The notes: generated by a model not told the origin, from the sequence alone. A stretch of DNA of 5,705 bases from Bacillota bacterium (GCA_006226985.1 SBGC01000104.1:1-5705); one strand, 5' to 3'; positions 1 to 5,579 are shown, counted from the stretch's first letter. Numbers and translations are program-made.

Positions 1-36
1 ATATTATTAAATTAAAACATTATTATGCATTTAACA

Positions 37-65
37 ATATTATCATATAGTTTGTAAATAGTCAA
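37..65 (-). promoter_or_regulatory. Sigma-A-type promoter pointing out of the left edge (probably for rpoB)
   Basis: On the minus strand there is a TTGACT -35 box (60-65), a 17-bp spacer and a TAATAT -10 box (37-42), preceded by TG-A as an extended -10. Transcription would start near position 30 and run off the window. It begins 9 bases past the ybxB stop codon. In Firmicutes with the order rplL-ybxB the next gene is rpoB, so this is probably the rpoB-rpoC promoter; that assignment is inference because no coding start is visible in bases 1-30. The box match is strong and the spacing is ideal. Confidence 0.75.
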
Positions 66-74
66 TGGTTTCTT

Positions 75-668
75 TCATTTTTTAGCAGAAAGAATCCAAT
101 AGCCCTTGATTTTATCAAGGATAGTGACATGACCAAAAAGTGATTCTAATTTGGCTACAGTCGAGGGTGCACCTTGTTTCTTTTGAATCACAACATACAA
201 AATACCACCGGTTTTTAGTTTTTGGAAAGCTTGCTCATATAAGGCAAATATCGTCTGTTTTCCAGCACGAATCGGTGGATTCGTTAAAACAATATCAACT
301 TCTTCTACTATATTTTCAAATAAAAAACCTTGGTTAATAGAGACATTTTTCAACTGATTGATACGACTATTTTTAATAGCAAGATCAACCGCACGTTGAT
401 TAATATCAGACATATAAACACACGTGTTTGGATAGGTTTTAGCAATGTATAAACCGATAGGTCCATACCCGCATCCCATATCAACAACCTTAAGTGGTTC
501 TTGTGATAAATCAATATTTTCAAGTAAAACACGTGTCCCGTAATCAAGACTCATCTTGCTGAAAACACCACGATCTGTTTCCAGTTTTAACGTTGTTTGT
601 CTAATTTTTACATCGATTGTTTGAACATCATGATTCAATGTTTCGTCATTCGTATAATAGTGACTCAT
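75..668 (-). CDS. ybxB: Class I SAM-dependent methyltransferase, YbxB/RsmC-like
   Basis: This is a 197-residue methyltransferase of the small MTS/RsmC-like family. In E. coli the RsmC relative makes m2G1207 in 16S rRNA; the exact target here is inferred, not shown. Visible motifs are the family N-terminus MSHYYTND, the segment TDRGVFSK (31-38), SAM motif I VVDMGCGYGPIG (61-72), the acidic SAM-ribose position in SDIN (87-90), the catalytic NPPIR (130-134), and IQKKQGAPS (161-169) near the end. The length matches B. subtilis YbxB. The start is the ATG at 668, because the family begins with MS-HYY and a GGGGG stretch lies just upstream; a GTG at 683 would add five unsupported residues. It ends in TGA exactly where the family ends. 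It lies downstream of rplL, separated by a terminator. Confidence 0.9.
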   Translation of the reverse strand: MSHYYTNDETLNHDVQTIDVKIRQTTLKLETDRGVFSKMSLDYGTRVLLENIDLSQEPLKVVDMGCGYGPIGLYIAKTYPNTCVYMSDINQRAVDLAIKNSRINQLKNVSINQGFLFENIVEEVDIVLTNPPIRAGKQTIFALYEQAFQKLKTGGILYVVIQKKQGAPSTVAKLESLFGHVTILDKIKGYWILSAKK

Positions 669-672
669 TGGA

Positions 673-677
673 CCCCC
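673..677 (-). promoter_or_regulatory. Atypical ribosome-binding site of ybxB
   Basis: A run of five G on the minus strand, GGGGG then TCCA then ATG, is the only Shine-Dalgarno-like sequence before ybxB. It differs from the AGGAGG cores of the ribosomal protein genes and sits only four bases from the start, which suggests weaker initiation. It supports the ATG at 668 over the GTG at 683. Confidence 0.5.
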
Positions 678-687
678 ATACACAGCG

Positions 688-714
688 AAAAAACCCGAGA
701 ATATTTCTCAGGTT
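688..714 (-). terminator. Intrinsic terminator after rplL
   Basis: The RNA from the minus strand forms an 8-bp stem, CCUGAGAA with UUCUCGGG (one G-U pair), around a three-base loop at 702-704. AA/UU pairs extend the base of the stem, and a run of six U follows (688-693). This is a textbook Rho-independent terminator 22 bases after the rplL stop codon. Its U-tract ends 19 bases before the ybxB start, so it may act as a partial terminator that lowers ybxB expression. Confidence 0.9.
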
Positions 715-735
715 AATCTTCGCGATAATTAAAAA

Positions 736-1107
736 CTACTTGATTTCAACAGTTGCACCAGCGTCTTGTAAAGCTTGCTTTAATGCTTCTGCATCTTCCT
801 TCTTAATCTTTTCTTTGATGACTGCATCTGGAGTTTCAGTTAATGTCTTAGCATCAGCTAATCCTAAACCAGTTGCTTCACGTACAACTTTGATAACTGC
901 AATTTTGTTTGCACCAAAAGTCTTAAGAATAACATTAAATTCTGTCTTTTCTTCTTCAACTGCTGCTGCCGCTGCTGCTGGAGCTGCTGCTACTGCTGTT
1001 GGGTCAATACCAAATTCTTCTTTTAATCCGTCAACTAAGTCTTTGATTTCTAATAAAGTCATTTCTTTTAAAGCTTCAATGAAAGCTGCTTTTGTTAATT
1101 TAGCCAT
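736..1107 (-). CDS. rplL: 50S ribosomal protein L7/L12
   Basis: The stalk protein L7/L12 is 123 residues long, the usual length. It forms dimers that attach to the C-terminal helix of L10 and recruit and activate translation GTPases. The N-terminal dimerization domain covers about residues 1-33, followed by an alanine-rich hinge (about 38-50) and the C-terminal factor-binding domain (about 53-123). That last domain contains the hallmark [19 protein letters not shown] (69-87) and ends AGATVEIK. The C-terminal stretch around 90-103 lacks the common glycine-rich EGAP turn, a modest divergence. Start ATG has an AGGAGG (1117-1122) nine bases upstream. The stop is TAG. It is the last gene before a strong terminator and lies 21 bases after rplJ, so it is co-transcribed with it. 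Confidence 0.98.
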   Translation of the reverse strand: MAKLTKAAFIEALKEMTLLEIKDLVDGLKEEFGIDPTAVAAAPAAAAAAVEEEKTEFNVILKTFGANKIAVIKVVREATGLGLADAKTLTETPDAVIKEKIKKEDAEALKQALQDAGATVEIK

Positions 1108-1128
1108 GTTTAAATTCCTCCTAATTTT

Positions 1129-1620
1129 TTATGCTTCGTTACTGCTAATCATGTTAAGACCAACTGCTAATTCGCGTAATGGTGTTAACATACCTACTGC
1201 TAACATAGTGAGTAGTGTTTCTCTTGATGGTAATGTTGCTAATGCGGAAATTTGATCAACTCCGACGACTTTACCCTCTACAATTCCTGCATGAATTTGC
1301 ACAACTTTGTTGTCTTTCGCAAAATCGTAAACGATTTTTGCTGGTGCAACAACATCTTGAAAACTGATTGCTAAAGCTTTAGCGCCCACAAGTGAGTCTG
1401 CTAATTCTTCGTATCCAGCAGCAATCGATGCTCTTCTAGAAATGTTGTTCTTGTATACTGTGACTTCACAGCCTGCTTCTCTTAATTGGTGACGTAGTTT
1501 TGTAAATTGTTCTACAGTCAAACCAGGATAATCGAAGGCAACAACGGTTGTAGCACGTCCAAGCTTTTCAGTTAATTCACGTACGGCCTCAACCTTACGT
1601 TCGATAATTGCTTTTTGCAT
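1129..1620 (-). CDS. rplJ: 50S ribosomal protein L10
   Basis: L10 (163 residues, typical length) anchors L7/L12 dimers and, with L11, forms the base of the ribosomal stalk on 23S rRNA. The N-terminal RNA-binding domain includes the segment VVAFDYPGLTVEQF (26-39) and the conserved KNNISRRA (57-64). The C-terminal part carries ATLPSRETLLTMLAVGM (128-144) and a final helix that binds L7/L12. The start is the ATG at 1620, since AGGAGG (1627-1632) lies six bases upstream and the family begins M-(Q/S)-KAI-ERK. A longer frame starting at a GTG at 1695 would translate the regulatory leader and has no family support. Expression is probably controlled by the L10 leader and attenuator immediately upstream, to which the L10-L7/L12 complex is expected to bind. 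Confidence 0.97.
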   Translation of the reverse strand: MQKAIIERKVEAVRELTEKLGRATTVVAFDYPGLTVEQFTKLRHQLREAGCEVTVYKNNISRRASIAAGYEELADSLVGAKALAISFQDVVAPAKIVYDFAKDNKVVQIHAGIVEGKVVGVDQISALATLPSRETLLTMLAVGMLTPLRELAVGLNMISSNEA

Positions 1621-1636
1621 GAAATGCCTCCTTTTC

Positions 1637-1674
1637 AAAAATAAAACTCTCTTAAGCACAAAGACAAAAGAGAG
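1637..1674 (-). terminator. Attenuator terminator in the rplJ leader
   Basis: The leader RNA can form a 7-bp stem, CUCUCUU (1668-1674) with AAGAGAG (1647-1653), around a 14-base loop, followed at once by UUUUAUUUUU (1637-1646). It lies only 16 bases before the rplJ start and directly after the L10-binding element. That layout marks a regulatory attenuator rather than an operon end. In B. subtilis the rplJL leader is known to work by L10(L12)4-dependent attenuation. Confidence 0.82.
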
Positions 1675-1733
1675 ATCATCAGTTATGATTTTCACCTCGG
1701 TAGGAAATTAAGCAATTGCACCCACTGTCTTTG
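1659..1733 (-). promoter_or_regulatory. Candidate antiterminator pairing in the rplJ leader
   Basis: Leader RNA segment CAAAGACA (1726-1733) is perfectly complementary to UGUCUUUG (1659-1666). A further G-U pair joins 1725 to 1667, and weaker pairs beyond it reach the 5' arm of the terminator. The 3' partner is mostly the terminator loop, so this pairing would block the terminator hairpin. The 5' partner is part of the L10-binding element, so L10 binding would free the terminator. The complementarity is seen in the sequence; the switch is inferred. Confidence 0.6.
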
Positions 1734-1735
1734 GC
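1693..1735 (-). promoter_or_regulatory. L10 leader (L10-L12 complex binding RNA)
   Basis: The minus-strand RNA carries the hallmark parts of the Firmicutes L10 leader: an AGACAGUGGGUGC segment, a GCUUAAUUU segment and CCUACCGAGGUG. GUGGG (1721-1725) pairs with CCUAC (1700-1704), a GC/GC pair closes an AAUU loop inside, and CC (1733-1734) can pair with GG of GAGG across the AAAGACA bulge. It lies in the 139-base gap between rplA and rplJ. No convincing promoter is present in the gap, so it probably acts on readthrough transcripts from the rplK promoter. Confidence 0.88.
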
Positions 1736-1759
1736 TATTAAATTCTTTTTAACTAATTG

Positions 1760-2452
1760 TTATGCGCGTAATGATGATTCATCAATACGAACACCAGGAC
1801 CCATACTTGATGAAACAGTGATGTTTTTCATGTATGTACCTTTAACAGTTGTTGGTTTGATACGGTTGAGTTGATCATATAAAGTCTTCACATTGTCTTT
1901 TAATTGAGCTTCTGTAAATGATACACGACCGATTGGTGCGTGAATGTTACCAACTTTATCAACACGATATTCAATTTTACCATTTTTAATTTCAGATACT
2001 GCTTTTGCAACATCCATTGTTACAGTGCCTGTCTTAGGGTTTGGCATTAAGCCTTTAGGTCCTAAGATACGACCAAGTTTACCAAGTTGTCCCATCATAT
2101 CTGGGGTTGCTACCATGACATCAAAGTCAAACCAGCCACCAGCGATTTGTTGGATGAGTTCTTGTGCACCGACGTGATCAGCTCCAGCAGCTTGTGCTTC
2201 TTTTGCTTTTTCGCCTTGCGCAATAACTACAACGCGGGAAACTTTACCTGTACCGTGTGGTAAAACGATAGCGCCTCTTAAGTTTTGTTCAGCTTTTCTT
2301 GGGTCAAGATTTAAGCGGAACGCTGCTTCAACTGTAGCATCAAACTTAACAAATGAGGTTTTCTTGACTAAAGCTACCGCTTCGTCAACAGCATAATTTT
2401 TCGTTCTATCGATTAATTTTGCTGCCTCAAGGTATTTCTTTCCTCTTTTCAT
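1760..2452 (-). CDS. rplA: 50S ribosomal protein L1
   Basis: L1 (230 residues, usual length) forms the mobile L1 stalk on 23S rRNA, which helps release E-site tRNA, and in many bacteria it represses its own operon. Seen here: the N-terminal [10 protein letters not shown], the RNA-binding [20 protein letters not shown] (32-51) and [14 protein letters not shown] (57-70), the family signature [20 protein letters not shown] (126-145) in the second domain, and the C-terminal [11 protein letters not shown] (214-224). That last loop usually reads T-M-G-P/A-G; here a Ser takes the Thr position, a conservative change. The ATG at 2452 was chosen because AGGAGG (2459-2464) lies six bases upstream; a GTG at 2494 would translate the RNA regulatory hairpin. 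A 74-base gap after rplK holds the probable L1-binding RNA. Confidence 0.98.
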   Translation of the reverse strand: MKRGKKYLEAAKLIDRTKNYAVDEAVALVKKTSFVKFDATVEAAFRLNLDPRKAEQNLRGAIVLPHGTGKVSRVVVIAQGEKAKEAQAAGADHVGAQELIQQIAGGWFDFDVMVATPDMMGQLGKLGRILGPKGLMPNPKTGTVTMDVAKAVSEIKNGKIEYRVDKVGNIHAPIGRVSFTEAQLKDNVKTLYDQLNRIKPTTVKGTYMKNITVSSSMGPGVRIDESSLRA

Positions 2453-2468
2453 ATTCTTCCTCCTAAAA

Positions 2469-2495
2469 TGTGGTCTAGCGGGATATCCTCCCACA
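2469..2495 (-). promoter_or_regulatory. Probable L1-binding mRNA hairpin between rplK and rplA
   Basis: The RNA reads UGUGG-GAG-GAUAUCC-CGCUAGA-CCACA. The UGUGG/CCACA stem (2491-2495 with 2469-2473) encloses an asymmetric interior. GUGGGAGG and the closing ACCAC match the two sides of the L1-binding helix of 23S rRNA as I recall it for E. coli (GGUGGGAGG and UACCACC). It sits just upstream of the rplA ribosome-binding site, where L1 binding could repress rplA translation. Similarity is seen; regulation is inferred. Confidence 0.72.
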
Positions 2496-2520
2496 ATTTA
2501 GATAGCTAGCTAACTAAATT
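2495..2520 (-). repeat. 26-bp near-perfect palindrome at the rplK stop codon
   Basis: Arms AATTTAG (2495-2501) and CTAAATT (2514-2520) flank the 10-bp palindrome TAGCTAGCTA (2503-2512), with a single mismatched pair at 2502/2513. It overlaps the rplK stop codon and abuts the L1-type hairpin, sharing base 2495. No U-tract follows, so it is not an intrinsic terminator. It may be an RNA hairpin for processing or for stacking on the L1 site; the function is unknown. Confidence 0.6.
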
Positions 2521-2944
2521 ATTCTACTACTGTGATACCCATATTGCGTGCTGTACCTTCAATAATTTTCATTGCTGCTTCAACAGTGTACGCATTTAAG
2601 TCAGGCATCTTTCTTGTTGCAATTTCTCTTACTTGAGCTTTTGTAATGGTAGCAACTTTATCTTTCTTAGCATTTTTAGAGCCAGATTGAATGTTTGCAG
2701 CTTTTTTAAGTAAGTCACTTGCAGGTGGGGTTTTCGTAACAAATGAGAATGTACGGTCATCATAAACTGAAATGATAACTGGCACAACAAATCCCATTTG
2801 ATCCTTAGTTGCTTCGTTAAATTGTGAACAGAATGCTGGAATATTAACTTGAGCTTGACCAAGTGCTGGACCGACTGGTGGAGCTGGGTTTGCTTTTCCT
2901 GCTGCTATTTGTAATTTAACAACTTTTACTACTTTTTTTGCCAT
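2519..2944 (-). CDS. rplK: 50S ribosomal protein L11
   Basis: L11 (141 residues, standard length) binds the GTPase-associated region of 23S rRNA at the stalk base, contacts elongation factors and, in many bacteria, is needed for RelA activation. The N-terminal domain shows the proline-rich helix segment [14 protein letters not shown] (17-30), the thiostrepton-binding side, and [13 protein letters not shown] (71-83) in the linker region. The C-terminal rRNA-binding domain runs from about residue 84 and includes [13 protein letters not shown] (106-118) and [12 protein letters not shown] (128-139). The start is the ATG at 2944, with AAGGAGG (2954-2960) nine bases upstream; a TTG at 2953 would collide with that site. 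It is the first gene of the operon, with its own promoter, and secE-nusG do not precede it here. Confidence 0.98.
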   Translation of the reverse strand: MAKKVVKVVKLQIAAGKANPAPPVGPALGQAQVNIPAFCSQFNEATKDQMGFVVPVIISVYDDRTFSFVTKTPPASDLLKKAANIQSGSKNAKKDKVATITKAQVREIATRKMPDLNAYTVEAAMKIIEGTARNMGITVVE

Positions 2945-3001
2945 GAGACACAACCTCCTTCTTTACATAAGTATGTGGTACGAATTCATTCTTCCACTAT
3001 G

Positions 3002-3015
3002 GTGTGTTTTCACAC
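3002..3015 (-). promoter_or_regulatory. 5'-terminal hairpin of the rplK transcript
   Basis: GUGUG-AAAA-CACAC forms a tight 5-bp hairpin beginning about two bases after the predicted transcription start (near 3017). A structured 5' end commonly protects mRNA from 5'-dependent decay. No U-tract follows, so it is not a terminator. The position depends on the promoter call. Confidence 0.45.
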
Positions 3016-3023
3016 GCGATATT

Positions 3024-3052
3024 ATTCTATCATTTAGGGTTTCGAATGTCAA
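3024..3052 (-). promoter_or_regulatory. Main promoter of rplK-rplA-rplJ-rplL
   Basis: A perfect TTGACA -35 box (3047-3052), 17-bp spacer and TAGAAT -10 box (3024-3029), preceded by TG-A as an extended -10, lie on the minus strand. Initiation near 3017 gives a leader of about 73 nt before rplK. It lies between the terminator of the upstream gene and rplK, so the operon is transcribed independently of its neighbour. Confidence 0.88.
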
Positions 3053-3091
3053 TAATAAACTTTGATTTACATTCGTTTTCATCGAAAGTAC

Positions 3092-3126
3092 AAAAATAAA
3101 GAGCAAATACCTAAGCACTGCTCTTT
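3092..3126 (-). terminator. Intrinsic terminator of the repeat-protein gene
   Basis: An 8-bp perfect stem, AAAGAGCA (3119-3126) with UGCUCUUU (3098-3105), has a 13-base loop and is followed by AUUUUU. The first A bases of the stem lie in the TAA stop codon of the repeat-protein gene, so the terminator overlaps the end of that gene. It isolates the gene from the rplK operon. Confidence 0.85.
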
Positions 3127-5566
3127 AATCGTTAAGTTCATATATATATGTTGTTGGATTATATGTCCAAATTGAAGTTGAGAACGAACCGTAATTTGTT
3201 GTCCAATATGTATTATCAAGTGTGCTTCTATTCGTTGTGTGCGTGAGATAACCAGGACTTTGACCTCTCATGTTTGTGTAGAGTGTTGATGTTGTAATTA
3301 GTATATATGTTGTTCCTGTAGACCAATAACTGACTTCAGCACTTCTGATATTTGTTGCAGTTACCGTGTTACCAATAGCACGAATAATCCCTGCATATGG
3401 TCTGCTTGATCGAAATCTTGCTTTTAAGTTACCAGCGAAGAATCCATCTGTAACTTCAAAGGTAGATCCTAGGTGACGACCTACAATACCTGCGGAACCA
3501 CGATCTGTATTGGTACCTGGCGTATTAAGTAGAATATCTGCAAATACGACTACACGAGAAACCCTTACAATCGTTCCTGTTGCTGTATATCCGATGATAC
3601 CACCAGCATTTGCATTAGTGGTTTGCACAATGCCTTCAACATAGACATCAAAAAATCTTAAATCAGTTCCTGATCCTTGAACGTAACCGACCATTCCACC
3701 ACTCGAAATAGAATTACTGTTGGCTGTTGTATTGATATCAATGCCTTGTGCTTTAATGTTATTGAAATTTGATATACCTGATGATCCATTAAAACGACCA
3801 ATGAGACCACCGACTGAATTTGCAGCAGTAACATTTGTATCAAATACTCTAACATTTAAAAACTCGTGACCAAAACCAAGTGACAATCCAACAACACCAC
3901 CTGTTCCAAGTACTGTATTGGTTCCATTAATTGCAATCACAGAATTTTCAACGATTACATTGGTTAGGTTGAGTTTGGCTGCAGCATTGTTTGTTCCTAT
4001 GACACCACCAGCGTTCGTTGTTGTTGTACTCGTTACAGAAGATGCTACTGTTGTATTTGAAAGATCTAAAGTATATCCTAAGAGTGAACCAATGACGCCA
4101 CCATTACCTAGTGTAGTTGAGTTTAGTGTTGAACTTACTGATCCACCTACAATGTTTGTTCCGTCAATTGTTAATACACCGGATGTTTGTGTTGCATATC
4201 CAACAAGACCACCACTTGATGAGTTACTTGTTATAGTTGTTGTTTGAGAATCAACATCTGTAAAACTATGTCCTGAGCCTACGAGATATCCTACGGCACC
4301 ACCTGCTCCAAGAGTAGTTCCTGTACCGTCTATCGTAACGTTCGTTGTATCAAGATCAATATTATTTAACGTAATGGTTGCTGTTGATGTGTTTGCACCA
4401 ATAATACCACCTGCATTTGTTCCTGCTGTGCTGGTCACATCCGTACGAATAAACCCATTTTCAATCGTTGTTTGATAACCAATAAGTGTCCCAATGACGC
4501 CACCATTACCTGCAGTTGTACTAGCTAATGAACTTGAGATCGTATTGCCATCCAAACTGAAAGTATCGATGGATAAGTTAGTTGATGCTTGGGTTGCATA
4601 ACCGATGATTCCACCTGAAGATGAAAGACTTGTTACTGTTGTGTTATTTACTTCAATATCATCAAATGTGTGATTTTGACCAACTAAATATCCGACAACA
4701 CCACCAGCACCTAGGGTTGCTCCTGTTGTGTTTATTTGAATAACAGAATTGTTAACATCTATATTCGTAAAAGAGACTGTATTTGTGCCAAGCGTTGCAC
4801 CAATAATACCACCAGCATTGGTTGCGTTAGGACTTGTCACTTCAACATCGACTGATATATTTTCAAGGGTTAAGTTAAAATTGTTAAGGGTACCAATCAC
4901 ACCACCATTACCATAAGTAGCTCCGGTGTAACCACCAGAAACAGTTGTGTTTAGAATACTCACATCCTTTATAATTGCGCTACCAGTTAAATTAGCATCA
5001 TATACAAAACCAATAAGACCTCCAGCTAAAACGGACACGTTTTCGATTGAAGAGTTTGTAATATGGACATTTTCTATTAAGTTATTCTCGCCTTGTAATC
5101 GTCCAGCTAAAATACCTGAAGTATATGTATTTGATGCAGAATAATTTATGTTAATACTATCTAATGTAAGGTTTCGAATGGTAGCTCCTTCAAGGATACC
5201 AAAGATACCTCGATAATCGATTAAATCAATATTTCGAATAGCTTTATTGTTTCCTTCGAGTAAACCTTTAAATACGATATCTTTCGTTTGTATCCACTCA
5301 GAGGGTAAAACAAACTCAAAATCCATATCTCTTGCTAAAATATAATGGTTGGTATTTTGATCTGTTGTAATAACTTGCATGAACTCTTGTTCGTTGAAGA
5401 TTGGAATATAACCATCAAACCAATCACCGATATCCACGTTACCTGAGCCATCAACTGGATCAGCACCCAAAATAGACGATGCCCAAAAAGCAAAAGTCAT
5501 GCCGGATGTAAACAGCAAGTTTATAACGAGTAATAACATAATGAGATGACGTTTTGATTTAACCAA
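3125..5566 (-). CDS. Secreted GLUG-repeat beta-helix protein with SipW-type signal peptide
   Basis: Residue numbers count from the upstream ATG at 5587. No characterized homologue is recognized; this is probably an exported surface or matrix protein. The N-terminus VKSKRH plus a hydrophobic core ending GMTFAFWASS resembles TasA/CalY signals cut by SipW peptidases (TasA: GTWA then AF), giving cleavage near A33. Residues 60-145 resemble the domain preceding GLUG repeats (YILARDMDF, FKGLLEGNNKAIRNI, GIFGILEGATIRNLTL). From 157 to 733 about 17 GGxIG motifs follow, in a 134-residue super-repeat. The tail (720-820) is Thr/Tyr/Trp-rich and ends without LPxTG or a membrane anchor; mature Cys are absent. 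The TTG at 5566 is preferred because AGGGTG lies seven bases upstream, while the ATG at 5587 lacks a ribosome-binding site and lies in a hairpin. Own promoter and terminator make it monocistronic. Confidence 0.8.
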   Translation of the reverse strand: MVKSKRHLIMLLLVINLLFTSGMTFAFWASSILGADPVDGSGNVDIGDWFDGYIPIFNEQEFMQVITTDQNTNHYILARDMDFEFVLPSEWIQTKDIVFKGLLEGNNKAIRNIDLIDYRGIFGILEGATIRNLTLDSININYSASNTYTSGILAGRLQGENNLIENVHITNSSIENVSVLAGGLIGFVYDANLTGSAIIKDVSILNTTVSGGYTGATYGNGGVIGTLNNFNLTLENISVDVEVTSPNATNAGGIIGATLGTNTVSFTNIDVNNSVIQINTTGATLGAGGVVGYLVGQNHTFDDIEVNNTTVTSLSSSGGIIGYATQASTNLSIDTFSLDGNTISSSLASTTAGNGGVIGTLIGYQTTIENGFIRTDVTSTAGTNAGGIIGANTSTATITLNNIDLDTTNVTIDGTGTTLGAGGAVGYLVGSGHSFTDVDSQTTTITSNSSSGGLVGYATQTSGVLTIDGTNIVGGSVSSTLNSTTLGNGGVIGSLLGYTLDLSNTTVASSVTSTTTTNAGGVIGTNNAAAKLNLTNVIVENSVIAINGTNTVLGTGGVVGLSLGFGHEFLNVRVFDTNVTAANSVGGLIGRFNGSSGISNFNNIKAQGIDINTTANSNSISSGGMVGYVQGSGTDLRFFDVYVEGIVQTTNANAGGIIGYTATGTIVRVSRVVVFADILLNTPGTNTDRGSAGIVGRHLGSTFEVTDGFFAGNLKARFRSSRPYAGIIRAIGNTVTATNIRSAEVSYWSTGTTYILITTSTLYTNMRGQSPGYLTHTTNRSTLDNTYWTTNYGSFSTSIWTYNPTTYIYELND
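3701..4906 (-). repeat. Three 402-bp tandem super-repeats inside the GLUG-protein gene
   Basis: Counting from the conserved NGGVIG codons, the units are 4505-4906, 4103-4504 and 3701-4102, each exactly 402 bp (134 codons). Each encodes four GLUG motifs in the same order: G-NGGVIG, TNAGGIIG, TLGAGGVVG and SSSGGIIG, with steps of 31, 36, 30 and 37 residues. A 20-base stretch is identical at 4089-4108 and 4491-4510, and a near copy lies at 4893. A decayed fourth copy continues to about 3390. Copies differ enough that duplication is old or diversified. Confidence 0.9.
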
Positions 5567-5573
5567 CAATAAG

Positions 5574-5579
5574 CACCCT
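5574..5579 (-). promoter_or_regulatory. Ribosome-binding site deciding the start of the GLUG protein
   Basis: AGGGTG on the minus strand lies seven bases before the TTG at 5566 and four before the TTG at 5569. It lies inside the frame opened by the ATG at 5587, which itself has no upstream Shine-Dalgarno sequence. This favours a TTG start and an N-terminus of M-VKSKRH before the hydrophobic core, a normal signal-peptide layout. Confidence 0.5.

Noticed and set aside
955..995. GCN trinucleotide run as a simple repeat or contingency locus
   Set aside because: It encodes the normal alanine-rich hinge of L7/L12 with mixed alanine codons, so it is ordinary for the family.
617..1255. A long plus-strand open frame across rplL
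   Set aside because: It is the antisense shadow of rplL and the end of rplJ; its alanine/serine runs mirror the L7/L12 hinge, and no ribosome-binding site or family match supports it.
1621..1695. A 25-residue N-terminal extension of L10 starting at a GTG
   Set aside because: The extension translates the attenuator RNA. L10 proteins begin at the ATG at 1620, which has AGGAGG six bases upstream.
1745..1790. Possible rplJ promoter, TTGATG with 17 bp then TAACAA
   Set aside because: The -10 matches only three of six consensus bases, and the -35 lies within rplA coding sequence. The leader is adequately explained by transcription from the rplK promoter.
2453..2494. A GTG start giving L1 a 14-residue extension
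   Set aside because: The extension reads through the L1-binding hairpin and the AGGAGG site, and the family starts at MKRGKKY.
3918..4247. Plus-strand frame of 109 codons inside the repeat gene
   Set aside because: It exists because the repeat codons are rich in T/N/G, which gives stop-free antisense frames. It recurs with the repeat and has no start signals.
3125..5566. Autotransporter, or LPxTG-anchored adhesin
   Set aside because: The tail has no sorting motif, hydrophobic anchor or outer-membrane barrel pattern, and the gene context is Firmicutes/Mollicutes-like.
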